64,000 nt of DNA from Mesorhizobium sp. Pch-S (GCF_004136315.1 NZ_CP029562.1:3867501-3931500); one strand, 5' to 3'; shown: positions 1-9,841, counted from the stretch's first letter. Translations and numbers: made by a program. The notes: generated by a model not told the origin, from the sequence alone.

Positions 1-105
1 CTGCTCGTTGACCTGGAAGGACAGGTCCTCGATCACCTTGATCGGGCCATTGCGGCCCGCAAACGAGATGGAGAGCCCGCGCACGTCGAGAAGCGGTGCC
101 GGCAT
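1..105 (-). CDS. Peptide/opine ABC transporter ATP-binding protein, N-terminal fragment
   Basis: The first 35 codons of a gene running off the left edge. The N-terminus reads MPAPLLDVRGLSISF, then a short loop and VIEDLSFQV, which is the first beta-strand region of DppD/OppD-type ABC ATPases; the Walker A motif would lie outside the window. It follows the two permease genes, and its start codon lies 1 nt beyond the dppB-like stop codon, so it is the next gene of the same operon. It should power import of the ligand bound by the family 5 binding protein encoded upstream. Confidence 0.8.
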   Translation of the reverse strand, partial: MPAPLLDVRGLSISFAGRNGPIKVIEDLSFQVNEQ

Positions 106-106
106 C

Positions 107-1081
107 TCAGTGGCTCCTCGTGCGGGGGTCGAGCACCGCGTACGTCATGTCAACGACCGCATTGGCCAGCACTACGAAAAAAGAGGCGTACATGACGCTT
201 GCCATGATCACCGGCAGGTCGAGGCTTTGCAGGGAGTCGTAGGTCAGCTTGCCAACCCCATTGAGCCCGAAGATCACTTCGGTCACCAGAGCGCCGCCGC
301 CGACAAGGGCACCGAAATCCAGTCCGAACATCGTCACGAAAGGGACAAGCGACATGCGCAGGGCGTGACGCAACAGGACGCGCGTTTCCGATATGCCTTT
401 GGCGCGCGCCGTGCGGATGAAGTCTTCCTGATAGGTCTCGACGATGTTGGCACGCAGCACGCGTCCATAGATGCCGATGAAGCCCAGCGACAATGTAAGC
501 CAGGGCAGCAGCAGGGCCTTGAACCAGCCGACCGGGTCCACCCACAGGGGTACATAGCCGAGCGCTGGAACCCAGGAGAAAAGCAGCGTGTCGTGCAAGC
601 GGTTCTGCGACACGAGATTGGTCATTTCGCCAAGCCAGAAAACGGGAATGGCCACACCTGTAAGCGAAAGGATCATCAAGACACGGTCGACGATGCCATC
701 GCGGTAAGCGGCGGCGAGAATGCCGACAGCGAGCCCGCCGATCACCCAGAACAGCGCCGCGCCGAAAACGAGCGACAGGGTCACCGGGGCAGCTTCGACG
801 ATCGCGGGGACGACCTTCAGTCCGCGATTGACGAATGAAACGAGATCCTGGGTCACGAAAAGCTTCTTCATCATCACGGCGTATTGGACCGGCAGCGGAC
901 GATCGAGGCCGAAATCGTGACGCACGGCAATCAGCGTTTCAGGCGCCGCATTCTTGCCCGCGATGCGGGCGGCGGGATCGGAACCCGGCGTTGCGAAGAA
1001 GATCAGGAAAACCAGAACACTGATGCCGAACATCACGAACAGCATCTGCGCAACGCGCTGGAGAAGGGCCGCCAACATCAT
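107..1081 (-). CDS. DppB/OppB-family ABC transporter permease
   Basis: A 324-residue inner-membrane permease with an N-terminal membrane helix (ISVLVFLIFFATPG), a periplasmic segment with the family-typical LDRPLPVQY stretch, and a BPD_transp_1 core. The cytoplasmic EAA loop is visible around RTARAKGISETRVLLRHALR, which contacts the ATPase. Length and order (binding protein, C-type permease, B-type permease, ATPase) fit peptide/nickel/opine importers, with the two permease genes in the opposite order to canonical dppBC. The substrate cannot be read from the permease. Confidence 0.93.
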   Translation of the reverse strand: MMLAALLQRVAQMLFVMFGISVLVFLIFFATPGSDPAARIAGKNAAPETLIAVRHDFGLDRPLPVQYAVMMKKLFVTQDLVSFVNRGLKVVPAIVEAAPVTLSLVFGAALFWVIGGLAVGILAAAYRDGIVDRVLMILSLTGVAIPVFWLGEMTNLVSQNRLHDTLLFSWVPALGYVPLWVDPVGWFKALLLPWLTLSLGFIGIYGRVLRANIVETYQEDFIRTARAKGISETRVLLRHALRMSLVPFVTMFGLDFGALVGGGALVTEVIFGLNGVGKLTYDSLQSLDLPVIMASVMYASFFVVLANAVVDMTYAVLDPRTRSH

Positions 1082-1085
1082 CGTC

Positions 1086-2135
1086 TCACGGCCTCAGCTT
1101 GGCGCGGGGATCGAAAGCGTCGCGCACACCGTCGCCGAGGATGTTCAGCGCGACGATGGTGACAATGATGACCAGTCCGGGCGCCGTCGAAACCCAGGGC
1201 CGGCTGTAGAGCAGGTTCTGCCCGTCGCGGATGATCGTGCCCCAGCTCGCGCCCGGCGACTGCACGCCGAGAGACAGGAATGACAGAGCCGTTTCGGTGG
1301 CGATGTTCAACGCCATCATCAGCGGAACGAACACGATCAGCGTCGTGATGACATTGGGCAGGATATCGCGGATCAAAATCCGGTAAGGCGGCACACCGAG
1401 GCCGATGGCGGCCGTGACGAAATCGCTCTTCCTGAGGGCGAGAACCTGTCCCCGGATCGGCCGAGCCACGTAGGGCACGTAGATGACGCCGATAATGATG
1501 ATCGGAATGATGAGGCTGCTGGAATCGATGACGATGGGGCCGAGCTCGATGCGGGAATTGAGCAGAACGATCGAGAGGGAGATGGCCAGCAGGTAGATCG
1601 GGAAAGCCCACAGGATATCCAGGATGCGGGATATCACCCGGTCGATCCAGCCTCCGAAGAAACCGGCGCAGATGCCCACGAGCGCGGCGAGAACCAGGGT
1701 GATCGCCGTGGATGCGCTGCCGATGAACAGGGTGGCTTGTCCGCCATACAGCAGACGCGCCATGACGTCCCGCCCTTGCTCGTCGGCTCCCAGGAAATAT
1801 GGGCCGAACCGCCATGTCGGCCCGATCGGGATGACGCCGATCCCCAGCCCCTCGGTCGACGGCGCCAGGACCGGGATGGTTTCGCCAGCGAGCGTGATTT
1901 CACCTTCCAGGTTGGAGCTGAACGGGTCCACGCCGGCAATCTGCGTGGCATAGACTGGCGCAAACAGCGAGGCGACGATGACGACGGTCAGAACAAGCGC
2001 TGCGACCAGGGCCGATCCATCACGCGAAAATCTGTGCAGCGCCTGCAGCCACGGGCCGCGGGCTCGCGCACCGAGTTGCTCGTCGAGGCCAGGCGTTGTC
2101 GGCAAAGCCAGGCCAAAGGCGGGTTCCGTCGCCAT
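1086..2135 (-). CDS. DppC/OppC-family ABC transporter permease
   Basis: A 349-residue inner-membrane permease. It has the OppC N-terminal membrane segment (ALVAALVLTVVIVASLFAPVYA), a roughly 70-residue periplasmic insert ending in GADEQGRDVMARLLYGG (the conserved DxxGRDxxSR-like motif of OppC), and a transport core with an EAA-like loop near LRKSDFVTAAIGLGVPPYRILIR. Its ATG directly abuts the TAG of the upstream binding-protein gene, and the B-type permease begins 4 nt downstream, so the genes are one transcription unit. Confidence 0.93.
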   Translation of the reverse strand: MATEPAFGLALPTTPGLDEQLGARARGPWLQALHRFSRDGSALVAALVLTVVIVASLFAPVYATQIAGVDPFSSNLEGEITLAGETIPVLAPSTEGLGIGVIPIGPTWRFGPYFLGADEQGRDVMARLLYGGQATLFIGSASTAITLVLAALVGICAGFFGGWIDRVISRILDILWAFPIYLLAISLSIVLLNSRIELGPIVIDSSSLIIPIIIIGVIYVPYVARPIRGQVLALRKSDFVTAAIGLGVPPYRILIRDILPNVITTLIVFVPLMMALNIATETALSFLSLGVQSPGASWGTIIRDGQNLLYSRPWVSTAPGLVIIVTIVALNILGDGVRDAFDPRAKLRP

Positions 2136-3854
2136 CTATTGCACCCATCCCAGCGTATAGGCCCAGGTGTTGGTGGCCTTCGAAAACTGGAAATTGCCCA
2201 TGCGCTTGGAAACAAACGTGACCTGTTTGGGATTGAACAGGGGGATGAGCGGTACCTGCTGCATCATGTCCTGATCGATCGCTGCCCACAGCTCGCCTGC
2301 GGCTGCCTGATCCGTGATGCCGACGGCCAGCGCCTTGTCCATCCGGGCCTGGAGGTCCTTGTCGCAGAACCCGGAAATATTGGGGGAGGAGTCGGAACCT
2401 TCTCGAAACGAGCCGCATCCTAGCAGAACATTCAGGAAATCGCTGGCGGCCGGATAGTCCGCATACCATTGCGTGACCGATATCTGGACCTTGTTGTTGG
2501 TGTTCTGGATGTATCCGTAGTGAATGTTGCCGGATATGGACTTTATGTTTGCATTGTAGCCGATCTGGTTGAGCAGGCTTTGCAGGTATGAGCCGATGTT
2601 CCGCGATATCTCGCCGTCCTCGGTAAGAATGGTGATGGCCTGGCCCTTCGTCCCGGACTCGTCGACCAGTTGCTTCGCCTTCTCCAGATCCGGTGCCGTC
2701 CACTTGCTGCCAGGGTCCTTGGTATGGAGGCAGAACGATTTGTAGCCCTGCATCCCGGGCGGCAGGATCTGGCAGGTTGGCGTCGCAAGGTTGCGGCCGC
2801 CGAAGAAATTGATCACAGCCTTGAGGTCGATGGCGTGGGCCAACGCCTGGCGTGCCTTGAGGTTGTCGAAAGGGGCCAGATTGACGTTGAGCGGCAGGTA
2901 CCAGAATGCGAGCTGCGGATCGAGGTGAACCTGATTGGGGAACTTGGTTCCGAGTTCCGCAAGGCGGGAGGCCGGTGGCTGATCGAACATGACATCGGCC
3001 TGGTCATTGATGATCGCATTGACCTGGGCATCAGCGGTCAGGCCAAAATCGAGCTCGAACCGATCGACATAGCCGTCCGGCTGCGCCTCGGCGCTCCACT
3101 CCTTGAAATGCGGATTGCGCGCCCAGATGAGGGCCTTGTTGGGATCATAGCTTTCGAATGCGTAGGGGCCGGTTCCGGGAATGGGATCGATGCCGACGTC
3201 CCTGGCGACGGTTTCGGCCGGCAGGATCGAGGCATGCGGCATCGACAGCTTGTCGAGGAACTCGCCGTCGGGTGCGGTGAGATTGATGGTGATGGTCCAG
3301 TTCGACTTGTCCGCGACAACCCCGCCCTCGAGCGTGCATTCGGCAGGTTTGGCGAGGCATGCTTTGGCGCCGACGATATCCTTGTACCAGGTCCCCGACG
3401 TCGGGCTTGAAACTTTGAAAATGCGCTGGAAGGAGGCCACGACGTCGTCCGTGGTCAGATCCTTGCCGTTCGAAAATTTGATGCCCTTGCGCAATTTGAA
3501 GACATAGGTCTTGCCGGCGTTCTCAACGCCCGGCATCGCTTCGGCGAGATCGGGAACGATGACAAGACTGTCGACGCCCCCGGCTTTGCGGAATGTCACG
3601 AGACCGTCGTAGATTCCGCCGTAATAACTCCAATAGAGCGGCGCATAGTTGATCTGAGGGTCGATCGTTCCGCCGGCTGACTTGGCAACCACGCGAACTG
3701 TCCCACCGCGATGCGCCTGCATCAAATCTGCCCGGGTTTCCGCGGCGTGTGACATGCCCGGCAAAAGCCCGAGCGCAACCAGCGCAATGCTTAGAGTAAT
3801 TCCAGCAAAAGTGCGCAGCGGTTTTGCGTCCGGAATGCTGTTTCTTCGCGACAT
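2136..3854 (-). CDS. ABC transporter substrate-binding protein, family 5 (peptide/opine type)
   Basis: A 572-residue periplasmic solute-binding protein. I chose the ATG at 3854 (MSRRNSIPDAKPL) because GGGAGAG lies just upstream and a signal peptide follows (ITLSIALVALGLLPGMSHA, then AET); a longer frame to 3938 adds a non-conserved tail. SBP_bac_5 hallmarks include TYVFKLRKGIKFSNGKDLTTDDV, GTGPYAFESYDPNKA and NVNLAPFDNLKARQALAHAID. It is the first gene of the operon with the two permeases and ATPase. The ligand is unknown. A LysR gene is divergent, about 175 nt away. Confidence 0.92.
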   Translation of the reverse strand: MSRRNSIPDAKPLRTFAGITLSIALVALGLLPGMSHAAETRADLMQAHRGGTVRVVAKSAGGTIDPQINYAPLYWSYYGGIYDGLVTFRKAGGVDSLVIVPDLAEAMPGVENAGKTYVFKLRKGIKFSNGKDLTTDDVVASFQRIFKVSSPTSGTWYKDIVGAKACLAKPAECTLEGGVVADKSNWTITINLTAPDGEFLDKLSMPHASILPAETVARDVGIDPIPGTGPYAFESYDPNKALIWARNPHFKEWSAEAQPDGYVDRFELDFGLTADAQVNAIINDQADVMFDQPPASRLAELGTKFPNQVHLDPQLAFWYLPLNVNLAPFDNLKARQALAHAIDLKAVINFFGGRNLATPTCQILPPGMQGYKSFCLHTKDPGSKWTAPDLEKAKQLVDESGTKGQAITILTEDGEISRNIGSYLQSLLNQIGYNANIKSISGNIHYGYIQNTNNKVQISVTQWYADYPAASDFLNVLLGCGSFREGSDSSPNISGFCDKDLQARMDKALAVGITDQAAAGELWAAIDQDMMQQVPLIPLFNPKQVTFVSKRMGNFQFSKATNTWAYTLGWVQ

Positions 3855-4029
3855 AAATCTCTCCCGTTCCGCCTGGGTGGCGGCCACCCCTGTGCACCGC
3901 TCCTCCGTGAAATCCGGAGGTGAACGGCGGCGCGTCAAATGTTCCCCTTTCGCGAAGACTAGGTTGGCTTGACTTGAATGGGAAATTTATTTTGTTGTGT
4001 CTTTTGATTGAAAAATTTTATTGTGACGC

Positions 4030-4920
4030 ATGCTCAAATACGCCCAAAGCTTCTGTGTCCTGGTTGAAGAATTGCACTACAGCAAGGCTGCGGCGCGCCT
4101 GCATCTGACGCAACCGGCCCTGACGTATCAGATCAAGAAACTCGAGGAGCAGATCGGCTGTACGCTGCTGCGGCGGTCGCCGCACAAGGTCATCCTCACC
4201 GAAGCCGGGATGATACTGGCTCGGGAATTGAGCGTGGCCTTGAACCATGTCGGCCGGGCCGTCCAGATGGCCCAGGACGCCGCGCGCGGTGACGCCGGCG
4301 CACTGGCGATCGGTTATTGCGAGTTGCCCGAGGCTGGGGGCATGACAGCCATCATCCGTCGTTACACGGAACTGTATCCCGGGGTGGACATCACCCTTCT
4401 CAACCTGCCGACCATCGAGCAGGTCGATGCCCTGACGGCTGGTTCCATCGACGTGGCCTTCCTCCATCCACCCCTGAACGCTCCGCAACTTGTGATGCGT
4501 CCGGCGGGCGAGGAGTGGGTTGTGGCAGCGTTACGCGCCGACCATGCGCTGGCCAGCCAGCCGGTTCTCAAATTGGCGGAACTGATGTCGGAGCGCCTGA
4601 TCGTCTGTGCCGAAGAACTCGGGCCCATCATGTACAATTCGATACTGGCGGCTTGCGGAAAGGCGGGATTCCAACCGAGGCTGCGCGAAGAAATGTTCCG
4701 TTGGCACTCCATGCTCGACCAGGCTGCCTCGGGGCTTGGCGTGGCGTTCGTGCCCGCCTCACTTGCCGGCACTCATCCGCAACTGGTGTTCAGGCCGGTC
4801 GAGGATCTCGACGTGAAATTGCTGACGTCGATCGCAACGGCCGGAGAGCCGACCCGGCCCGCAGTCGTCCGGTTTCTTGCGACGGCAGCTTCATATCTGA
4901 GCGGTGGAACGTGCTTGTGA
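4030..4920 (+). CDS. LysR-family transcriptional regulator
   Basis: A 296-residue LTTR. The N-terminal winged HTH is clear at residues 1-60 (FCVLVEELHYSKAAARLHLTQPALTYQIKKLEEQIG), followed by a linker helix and a LysR_substrate domain (ALAIGYCELPEAGGMTAIIRRYTELYPGVDI). It is divergent from the peptide-type ABC operon, and the 175-nt AT-rich gap between them probably holds shared control sites, so regulation of that transporter is a reasonable inference. It converges on the flagellar block that starts at 4974. The effector is unknown. Confidence 0.92.
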   Translation: MLKYAQSFCVLVEELHYSKAAARLHLTQPALTYQIKKLEEQIGCTLLRRSPHKVILTEAGMILARELSVALNHVGRAVQMAQDAARGDAGALAIGYCELPEAGGMTAIIRRYTELYPGVDITLLNLPTIEQVDALTAGSIDVAFLHPPLNAPQLVMRPAGEEWVVAALRADHALASQPVLKLAELMSERLIVCAEELGPIMYNSILAACGKAGFQPRLREEMFRWHSMLDQAASGLGVAFVPASLAGTHPQLVFRPVEDLDVKLLTSIATAGEPTRPAVVRFLATAASYLSGGTCL

Positions 4921-4973
4921 ACGGCTGCTCATCAGCCCGCGGGCTGGGGGGCATCGCCAGCACGATTGCCCCT

Positions 4974-5519
4974 TCAATGAGCAGCCGGCTCGGCAGGTGC
5001 TTCCGCCTTCGGCTGCAGCGGCTTCATGATCGGTTCCATGAGCCCGTTGCCGCGCCGCTTGATCGCATTGTCGCGAATATCGTCCTTGCTGAGATAGTTG
5101 ACCTGATTGACCAGCACATCGTGAATGAGCTCGATGCCGACGCGGGCATTGACGCTCTCACGGATCGAGTTGCGGAACTTGTCGAGGTCGACCGTATCCT
5201 GCTTGGAAAAATCGATCTGCGGATTGGCGTAGAGATAGGAGTAGACCTGGTCGGTGATCAGCGCCATTGCGGGCACCGACAGCTTCGCCATTTCCTTTGG
5301 CTCCACCGTGTAGACCAGTTTGGTCAGGAAATAGCCTTGCACTGCGGAGCCGCGGATGATCGGCACCGAGATGATCTCGGTCGAGACATAATCAAGCCCG
5401 CCGAGCAACGGCTTCGGCGCCGGGTCATCGCCGCGTGCGCCTGCTGCCTGAAAGGCATAGAACGTCGCGCCGACGGTTGCGGCGACGATCCAGAGCGCTG
5501 CGACGATGAACTTGATCAT
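4974..5519 (-). CDS. Small membrane-anchored flagellar-locus protein with FliL-like fold pattern
   Basis: A 181-residue protein with one N-terminal membrane helix (residues about 3-23) and a periplasmic domain. The order of elements resembles FliL: a strand pair (YVSTEIISVPII, GYFLTKLVYTVEP), a long helix, LDKFRNSIRESVNARVGIELIHDVLVNQVNYL, and a Pro/Ala-rich tail. It is the last gene of the flhA-fliR-fliJ-like-flgJ-flgN-like set, 7 nt after the flgN-like gene. A true fliL lies at 32027, so this would be a divergent second copy. The family assignment rests on pattern reading only; the gene itself is certain. Confidence 0.75.
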   Translation of the reverse strand: MIKFIVAALWIVAATVGATFYAFQAAGARGDDPAPKPLLGGLDYVSTEIISVPIIRGSAVQGYFLTKLVYTVEPKEMAKLSVPAMALITDQVYSYLYANPQIDFSKQDTVDLDKFRNSIRESVNARVGIELIHDVLVNQVNYLSKDDIRDNAIKRRGNGLMEPIMKPLQPKAEAPAEPAAH

Positions 5520-5526
5520 GGTCCTG

Positions 5527-5934
5527 CTACGACTTGGCCCAGCCGAATTCGCCGGCGGAATAGGTTCCGTCGGCCTCTGCGTGCTGGATCGCGTTCTTCA
5601 TCAGGTTCGCCACTTCGCTGACGGCGCTGAGATGGGCGAGCAACGCGGCCTCGTTGCGCTCCAGCTTGCCGCGCAGGCGCAGGAGGCCTTCCTTGTGCTC
5701 GTCGACGAGATCTTCGGCCGTGATGTTCTTGATGGCGCGGTTGAGTTCATAGAGGCAACGGCTCTTGCGCGCGTTCGAAGCCCTGAGATCGAAGTTCATG
5801 TCGGTGCGGATGGCAGCCGTCTCCGTCTCGACCGCTTCCTCGATGCGATTGATGATGGCGGTCAGGCTGCCCACCCGCGAGATGGTGAGGTCGGAATGTG
5901 CCACGAGGCCCGAATTGTGCTCCAACTGATCCAT
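5527..5934 (-). CDS. FlgN-like flagellar export chaperone (tentative)
   Basis: A 135-residue soluble, almost all-helical protein without a signal peptide. It is rich in heptad-like charged helices (LTAIINRIEEAVETETAAI; EGLLRLRGKLERNEAALLAHL) and ends with a short less helical tail, GTYSAGEFGWAKS. FlgN proteins, which chaperone the hook-filament junction proteins FlgK and FlgL, have this size and helical hairpin pattern. The gene sits 8 nt from the flgJ-like gene in the flhA operon. No other FlgN candidate is visible in the window, which supports the guess but does not prove it. Confidence 0.6.
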   Translation of the reverse strand: MDQLEHNSGLVAHSDLTISRVGSLTAIINRIEEAVETETAAIRTDMNFDLRASNARKSRCLYELNRAIKNITAEDLVDEHKEGLLRLRGKLERNEAALLAHLSAVSEVANLMKNAIQHAEADGTYSAGEFGWAKS

Positions 5935-5942
5935 GGTCGTTC

Positions 5943-6488
5943 CTAAACCCTCGTCTTCGTTTCAATCGGCGCCGCATCGCCGTCAAGCGAGCGTACCATC
6001 CGGCGCTGAATTTCCTGCACGAGCGAATCCGACAGTCGGTTCTGCTCGTCGATTGTCGCTTTTTCTGGTCCACCAGCAACGGGGCCGACAGGTACGGTGC
6101 GTTCGCCGTCGCGATAGCGGTCGGCCAGCATCGAGCGGGCGATGCCGATGCCGCCGCGCTCGGCCATCACGTCGGCCATGTGCTCGGCAAGCTGCGACTT
6201 CCACATGTCTCCTGCCAGGCCCTTGCCATAAACGCTTTCCGTGTCCTTCGGCAGCATGTTCTGGATGAAGGTCTGCAGCACCATCGCTTCGAAGCGTTTG
6301 AACTCCTGACCGCGGTCCGTTCCCGCAGGTGGTCCCGCCGGGCGCGATCCCATATCGGCATCGACCGCGAAAGCGACGGAGGCGCCGCCGGCGCGCTTGG
6401 TGAGCGCGGCGCGGGCGGCCTCGACGTCCATCGGTTCGGCGGCGCGGGCCACGTCCAGGACGATGTCGCTGGGAGGGGAGATCGCCAA
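5943..6488 (-). CDS. flgJ: FlgJ-type rod-binding protein without muramidase domain
   Basis: A 181-residue protein whose residues about 75-140 match the rod-binding domain of FlgJ (FKRFEAMVLQTFIQNMLPKD, then KGLAGDMWKSQLAEHMADVMAERGGIGIARSML). FlgJ in enteric bacteria adds a C-terminal peptidoglycan hydrolase; here the protein stops about 40 residues after the rod-binding domain, so the enzyme is missing. A separate lytic transglycosylase gene at 20138 could supply that activity. The gene lies in the flhA-fliR operon, 8 nt before the flgN-like gene. Confidence 0.85.
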   Translation of the reverse strand: MAISPPSDIVLDVARAAEPMDVEAARAALTKRAGGASVAFAVDADMGSRPAGPPAGTDRGQEFKRFEAMVLQTFIQNMLPKDTESVYGKGLAGDMWKSQLAEHMADVMAERGGIGIARSMLADRYRDGERTVPVGPVAGGPEKATIDEQNRLSDSLVQEIQRRMVRSLDGDAAPIETKTRV

Positions 6489-6602
6489 AAAGCTGTACCT
6501 TCTTTCTATTTTGCGTTGAGTGATGATGGCCGAACAAGCTTGCCGCAGGCTTGCGGGAGTGGTGCGGATTGTCGTCGCGTTGTCATCTTCATTTCGACAT
6601 CC

Positions 6603-6989
6603 TCATTTTTCCGGGCCGCGCTTCTGCTCGATCAGCTCGAGCCGTTCGCGATCGGAGCGCTGGCGTTCGTCGTCGCGGCGCGCATCACGGTAGGCGCGCT
6701 CGACCATGTTGGTGCGTGCCGTCGCGGTGGCGAGACTGCCTGCTTCGCGGCGTGCGTCGTCGAGGTTGCGGTCGCGCTCGGCGCGGGCGGCCGCGATCCG
6801 CTGCTGGTAGATCTCTGGAAACAGCGCGGACAAGGAATCCGGCGCATCGAAACGCGCGGCGATGTCTGCGGCTTCCTGTTCGGCGGCAACGGCCTTGGCG
6901 AGGTAGCCGGCGCGGCGCATCTCATGCAGTGCTTTCAACTGCTCCTGCACCTCGACGAGCTTCTTGAGGCGGTCCTTGCGGTTTGTCAT
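6603..6989 (-). CDS. FliJ-like coiled-coil flagellar export protein
   Basis: A 128-residue, highly charged, wholly helical cytoplasmic protein (KKLVEVQEQLKALHEMRRAGYLAKAVAAEQEAADIAARF; ARRDDERQRSDRERLELIEQKRG). Size and antiparallel coiled-coil pattern fit FliJ, the small export component that links the FliI ATPase to FlhA. It lies 3 nt after fliR and just downstream of flhA, which suits an export role, although fliI itself is far away at 38453. Sequence conservation is weak, so a general coiled-coil accessory protein remains possible. Confidence 0.65.
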   Translation of the reverse strand: MTNRKDRLKKLVEVQEQLKALHEMRRAGYLAKAVAAEQEAADIAARFDAPDSLSALFPEIYQQRIAAARAERDRNLDDARREAGSLATATARTNMVERAYRDARRDDERQRSDRERLELIEQKRGPEK

Positions 6990-6992
6990 CGC

Positions 6993-7751
6993 TCACCTGG
7001 CCAGCGTGGTTTCGATGAAGCCATCGCCGAACAGCGACAGCAGCGTCGGAATGGCGAAATAAAACAGGATCAAGCCGCCGGCGATGACGAACGGAAGCGA
7101 GATGAAGTAGATCGGGATCTGCGGTGTCAGCTTGTTGACGAAGCCGATCGCCAGATTGATCAGGATGGCATAGGCGACGAAGGGGCTGCCCAGCCGGAGC
7201 ACCAGCAGGAACGATTCCGAGAGCGTGTCGGTGACATCGACCAGCGACGCCTGCGCGCTGAAGAAGACGTTCACCGGTGCCACATTGTACGACGCGATCA
7301 GTGCTCGGATGACCTCGTGGTGGAAATTGAGCGCGAAGAGCAGCATCAATGCCGAAAATGAGATCAGCGCGGCGATCGCCGCCTGTGGCTCGGGTTCTTC
7401 GATCGCCGGTCCACCGGCGCCGCCGTAACCGATCAGCATGGCAATCCCGGCGCCTATAAAGCGCAGTGCTTCCATATAGAGCCGCGTCAGGGCACCGATC
7501 AGACCGCCCACCAGCAGTTCCGAAACGATCATCGGCACGAAGATGGCAGGTCTGGTGTCGACATAGGGATAGATCTTGTCCCACATAAAGGCGAGCAAGC
7601 CGACTGTGGCGGCGACAGCCGTGAACAGGCGGATCTGCAGCGGCAGGCGGATCGATGACAGGCCCGGCATCAGCATGAAGCAGGCGCCGACACGGCAGAA
7701 GGCGAGGAACGCCGCCAGCACGAAGCCTTGCGTGACCGTCGTCAGATCCAT
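6993..7751 (-). CDS. fliR: Flagellar export gate protein FliR
   Basis: A 252-residue polytopic inner-membrane protein. It shows the FliR/SctT pattern: an N-terminal helix with FCRVGACFMLMPGLSS, a second block PLQIRLFTAVAATVGLLAFMW, and a C-terminal part with QASLVDVTDTLSESFLLVLRLGSPFVAYAIL and VNKLTPQIPIYFISLPFVI. FliR forms the export-gate helical assembly with FliP and FliQ. It starts 2 nt after the flhA stop, so it is translated in the flhA operon. Confidence 0.95.
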   Translation of the reverse strand: MDLTTVTQGFVLAAFLAFCRVGACFMLMPGLSSIRLPLQIRLFTAVAATVGLLAFMWDKIYPYVDTRPAIFVPMIVSELLVGGLIGALTRLYMEALRFIGAGIAMLIGYGGAGGPAIEEPEPQAAIAALISFSALMLLFALNFHHEVIRALIASYNVAPVNVFFSAQASLVDVTDTLSESFLLVLRLGSPFVAYAILINLAIGFVNKLTPQIPIYFISLPFVIAGGLILFYFAIPTLLSLFGDGFIETTLAR

Positions 7752-7753
7752 GG

Positions 7754-9841
7754 TCAGGAAATGGTCCCGAGAACCCTGATCTCGACGCCCTTGGCAATCT
7801 CGACATGGCTGAGCACCGGCAAGGTGGTGAACAACCGTTCGATGATCATGCGCACATAGGGGCGGGCATCCGGTGCGGTCACCAGCACGAAGCGTTCGCC
7901 GGCCTCCATGTGCTGGCGGACCGCCTTCGATGCTTCCTGGCCGAACTCTTCCAGCTGGCGTGGGTCGATATCGAATTCGCGGATCTCGCCCTTGGCATCG
8001 CGTTTGAGGCTCTGATGGAAGGCGAGGTCCCAGCGGTTGCCAAGTCGCAGCACCTTGAGCACGCCACCCTCGGAAAGGTCGCCGCAGATCTGCTGCGCCA
8101 TGCGGATGCGCACATGCTCGACGATCTGCTCCGTGCGCCGCACATGCGGTGCGATCTCGGCGATCGCCTCGATGATGAGGTGCAGGTTGCGGATCGAGAC
8201 ACGCTCGGCGAGCAGCAGTTTGAGAACTGCCTGCAGGCCCGGATAGGAAATATGCGAGGAGCAGACTTCGTCGGCCAGCTTGCGGTATTCCGGGTCCTGG
8301 CTGTCCAGCAGCGTCTTCATGTCCTTGTAGGACAGCAGTTGCGGCAGGTTGTTGCGGATGACCTCAGAGAGATGGGTGAGCAACACCGACATGTTGTCGG
8401 CGAAGGTGTACTGCTCGCGCTTCAGGTCTTCGGCGAAAGCTTCCATCACGGAATAGGCGCGCATGCCGAAGGCCGGCTCGCGCACTTCCTCGCCCGGGAT
8501 GTCCGGCAGGTCGCGGGTACCCAGGAGGACCATGAGCTCGCCAACCCGCATGTGGTGCTCGGCCACGACGGTGCCGTGGATCTTGATCTGGTAGCTTTTC
8601 GGCGGGATGCCGAAATCGTCGGTGAGTTTCACCTCGGGCACCACGAAGCCGTATTGCGTGGCGAACTTCTTGCGCATCTTGCCCATACGGAAAGCAAGTT
8701 CCTGATGCGAGGTGAGCAGCTTGGTCGAAAGCTGCTTGCCGATCAGCAATTCGATCTCGGCGGTCGCCAGTGACGATTTCACCGAGTTCTTTTCTTCCTC
8801 GACCTTGGCGGCTGCTTCGCGGTTGCGTGCCTCCTCCTGCTCGGCCATGCGACGGTTCTGGCGCAACGGAATGACGTAGCCCATGCCGGCCATGGCGGCC
8901 GCCAGCGTCACGAAGGGGAACATCGGCAGGCCGGGCATCAGGGCAAGAAGGCCAAGCAGCGCGGCGGCGACATAAAGCGCGCGTGGATGCGCGCCGAGCT
9001 GGCCGAACACCGCCTTTTCGGCGGAACCGCGCGTGCCGCCCTTGGAGACGAGCAGGCCGGCGGCAAGCGAGACGATGAGCGCGGGGATCTGGGTGACGAG
9101 GCCGTCGCCAACCGAGAGCTTGATGAAGACGTCGGCAGCTTCACCCAGGCCCATATTGTGGCGCAGGTAGCCGATGGCAATGCCACCGACGATGTTGATG
9201 GCCGTGATGATCAGGCCGGCGATGGCGTCGCCACGCACGAATTTGGAAGCACCGTCCATGGAACCGAAGAAGGAGGATTCCTCTTCCAGTTCGCGACGAC
9301 GCAACTGTGCGGTCTTTTCGTCGATCATGCCGGCGGAGAGGTCGGCGTCGATCGACATCTGCTTGCCGGGGATCGCGTCCAGCGTGAAACGGGCGCCGAC
9401 TTCCGCGATACGGGTGGCACCCTTGGTGATGACGATGAAGTTCACCACGATCAGGATCAGGAACACGATCAGACCGATGACGAAATCACTCGACATGACC
9501 AGCTTCGAGAAACCGGAAATCACGTAGCCGGCGGCGTGGGTGCCCTCGTTGCCGTGCGACAGGATCATACGTGTCGTCGCAATGTTCAGGGACAGGCGCA
9601 GCATGGTGGCAATGAGCAGAACAGTTGGAAATGACGAAAAGTCGAGTGGTCGTGGAATCCACAACGCGACCATGAGGATCAGCACCGAAAGCGCGATCGA
9701 GAAGGCGAGACCAACGTCGATCAGGAAGGCCGGGATCGGCAGAAACAGCACGGCCAAGATGACGACGATGCCCAGCGCGAAGAAGACATCGCGACTGTTG
9801 CGCGGCATCGTCTCCGTCGAAATGCTCTCGCTGATCGCCAT
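7754..9841 (-). CDS. flhA: Flagellar export gate protein FlhA
   Basis: A 695-residue protein with about eight N-terminal membrane helices and a large cytoplasmic domain that forms the nonameric export ring. The start at 9841 ([10 protein letters not shown]) has GAGGT just upstream and gives the usual FlhA length; the open frame extends to 9988 without conserved sequence. Diagnostic segments are [40 protein letters not shown], the FHIPEP-like stretch [14 protein letters not shown], and [11 protein letters not shown] in the C-terminal ring domain. It heads a five- or six-gene operon and is divergent from the ClC gene. Confidence 0.97.
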   Translation of the reverse strand: MAISESISTETMPRNSRDVFFALGIVVILAVLFLPIPAFLIDVGLAFSIALSVLILMVALWIPRPLDFSSFPTVLLIATMLRLSLNIATTRMILSHGNEGTHAAGYVISGFSKLVMSSDFVIGLIVFLILIVVNFIVITKGATRIAEVGARFTLDAIPGKQMSIDADLSAGMIDEKTAQLRRRELEEESSFFGSMDGASKFVRGDAIAGLIITAINIVGGIAIGYLRHNMGLGEAADVFIKLSVGDGLVTQIPALIVSLAAGLLVSKGGTRGSAEKAVFGQLGAHPRALYVAAALLGLLALMPGLPMFPFVTLAAAMAGMGYVIPLRQNRRMAEQEEARNREAAAKVEEEKNSVKSSLATAEIELLIGKQLSTKLLTSHQELAFRMGKMRKKFATQYGFVVPEVKLTDDFGIPPKSYQIKIHGTVVAEHHMRVGELMVLLGTRDLPDIPGEEVREPAFGMRAYSVMEAFAEDLKREQYTFADNMSVLLTHLSEVIRNNLPQLLSYKDMKTLLDSQDPEYRKLADEVCSSHISYPGLQAVLKLLLAERVSIRNLHLIIEAIAEIAPHVRRTEQIVEHVRIRMAQQICGDLSEGGVLKVLRLGNRWDLAFHQSLKRDAKGEIREFDIDPRQLEEFGQEASKAVRQHMEAGERFVLVTAPDARPYVRMIIERLFTTLPVLSHVEIAKGVEIRVLGTIS

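Noticed and set aside
5898..7361. Plus-strand open frame of 487 codons over flgJ, fliJ-like and fliR
   Set aside because: Antisense to conserved flagellar genes; no ribosome site or domain.
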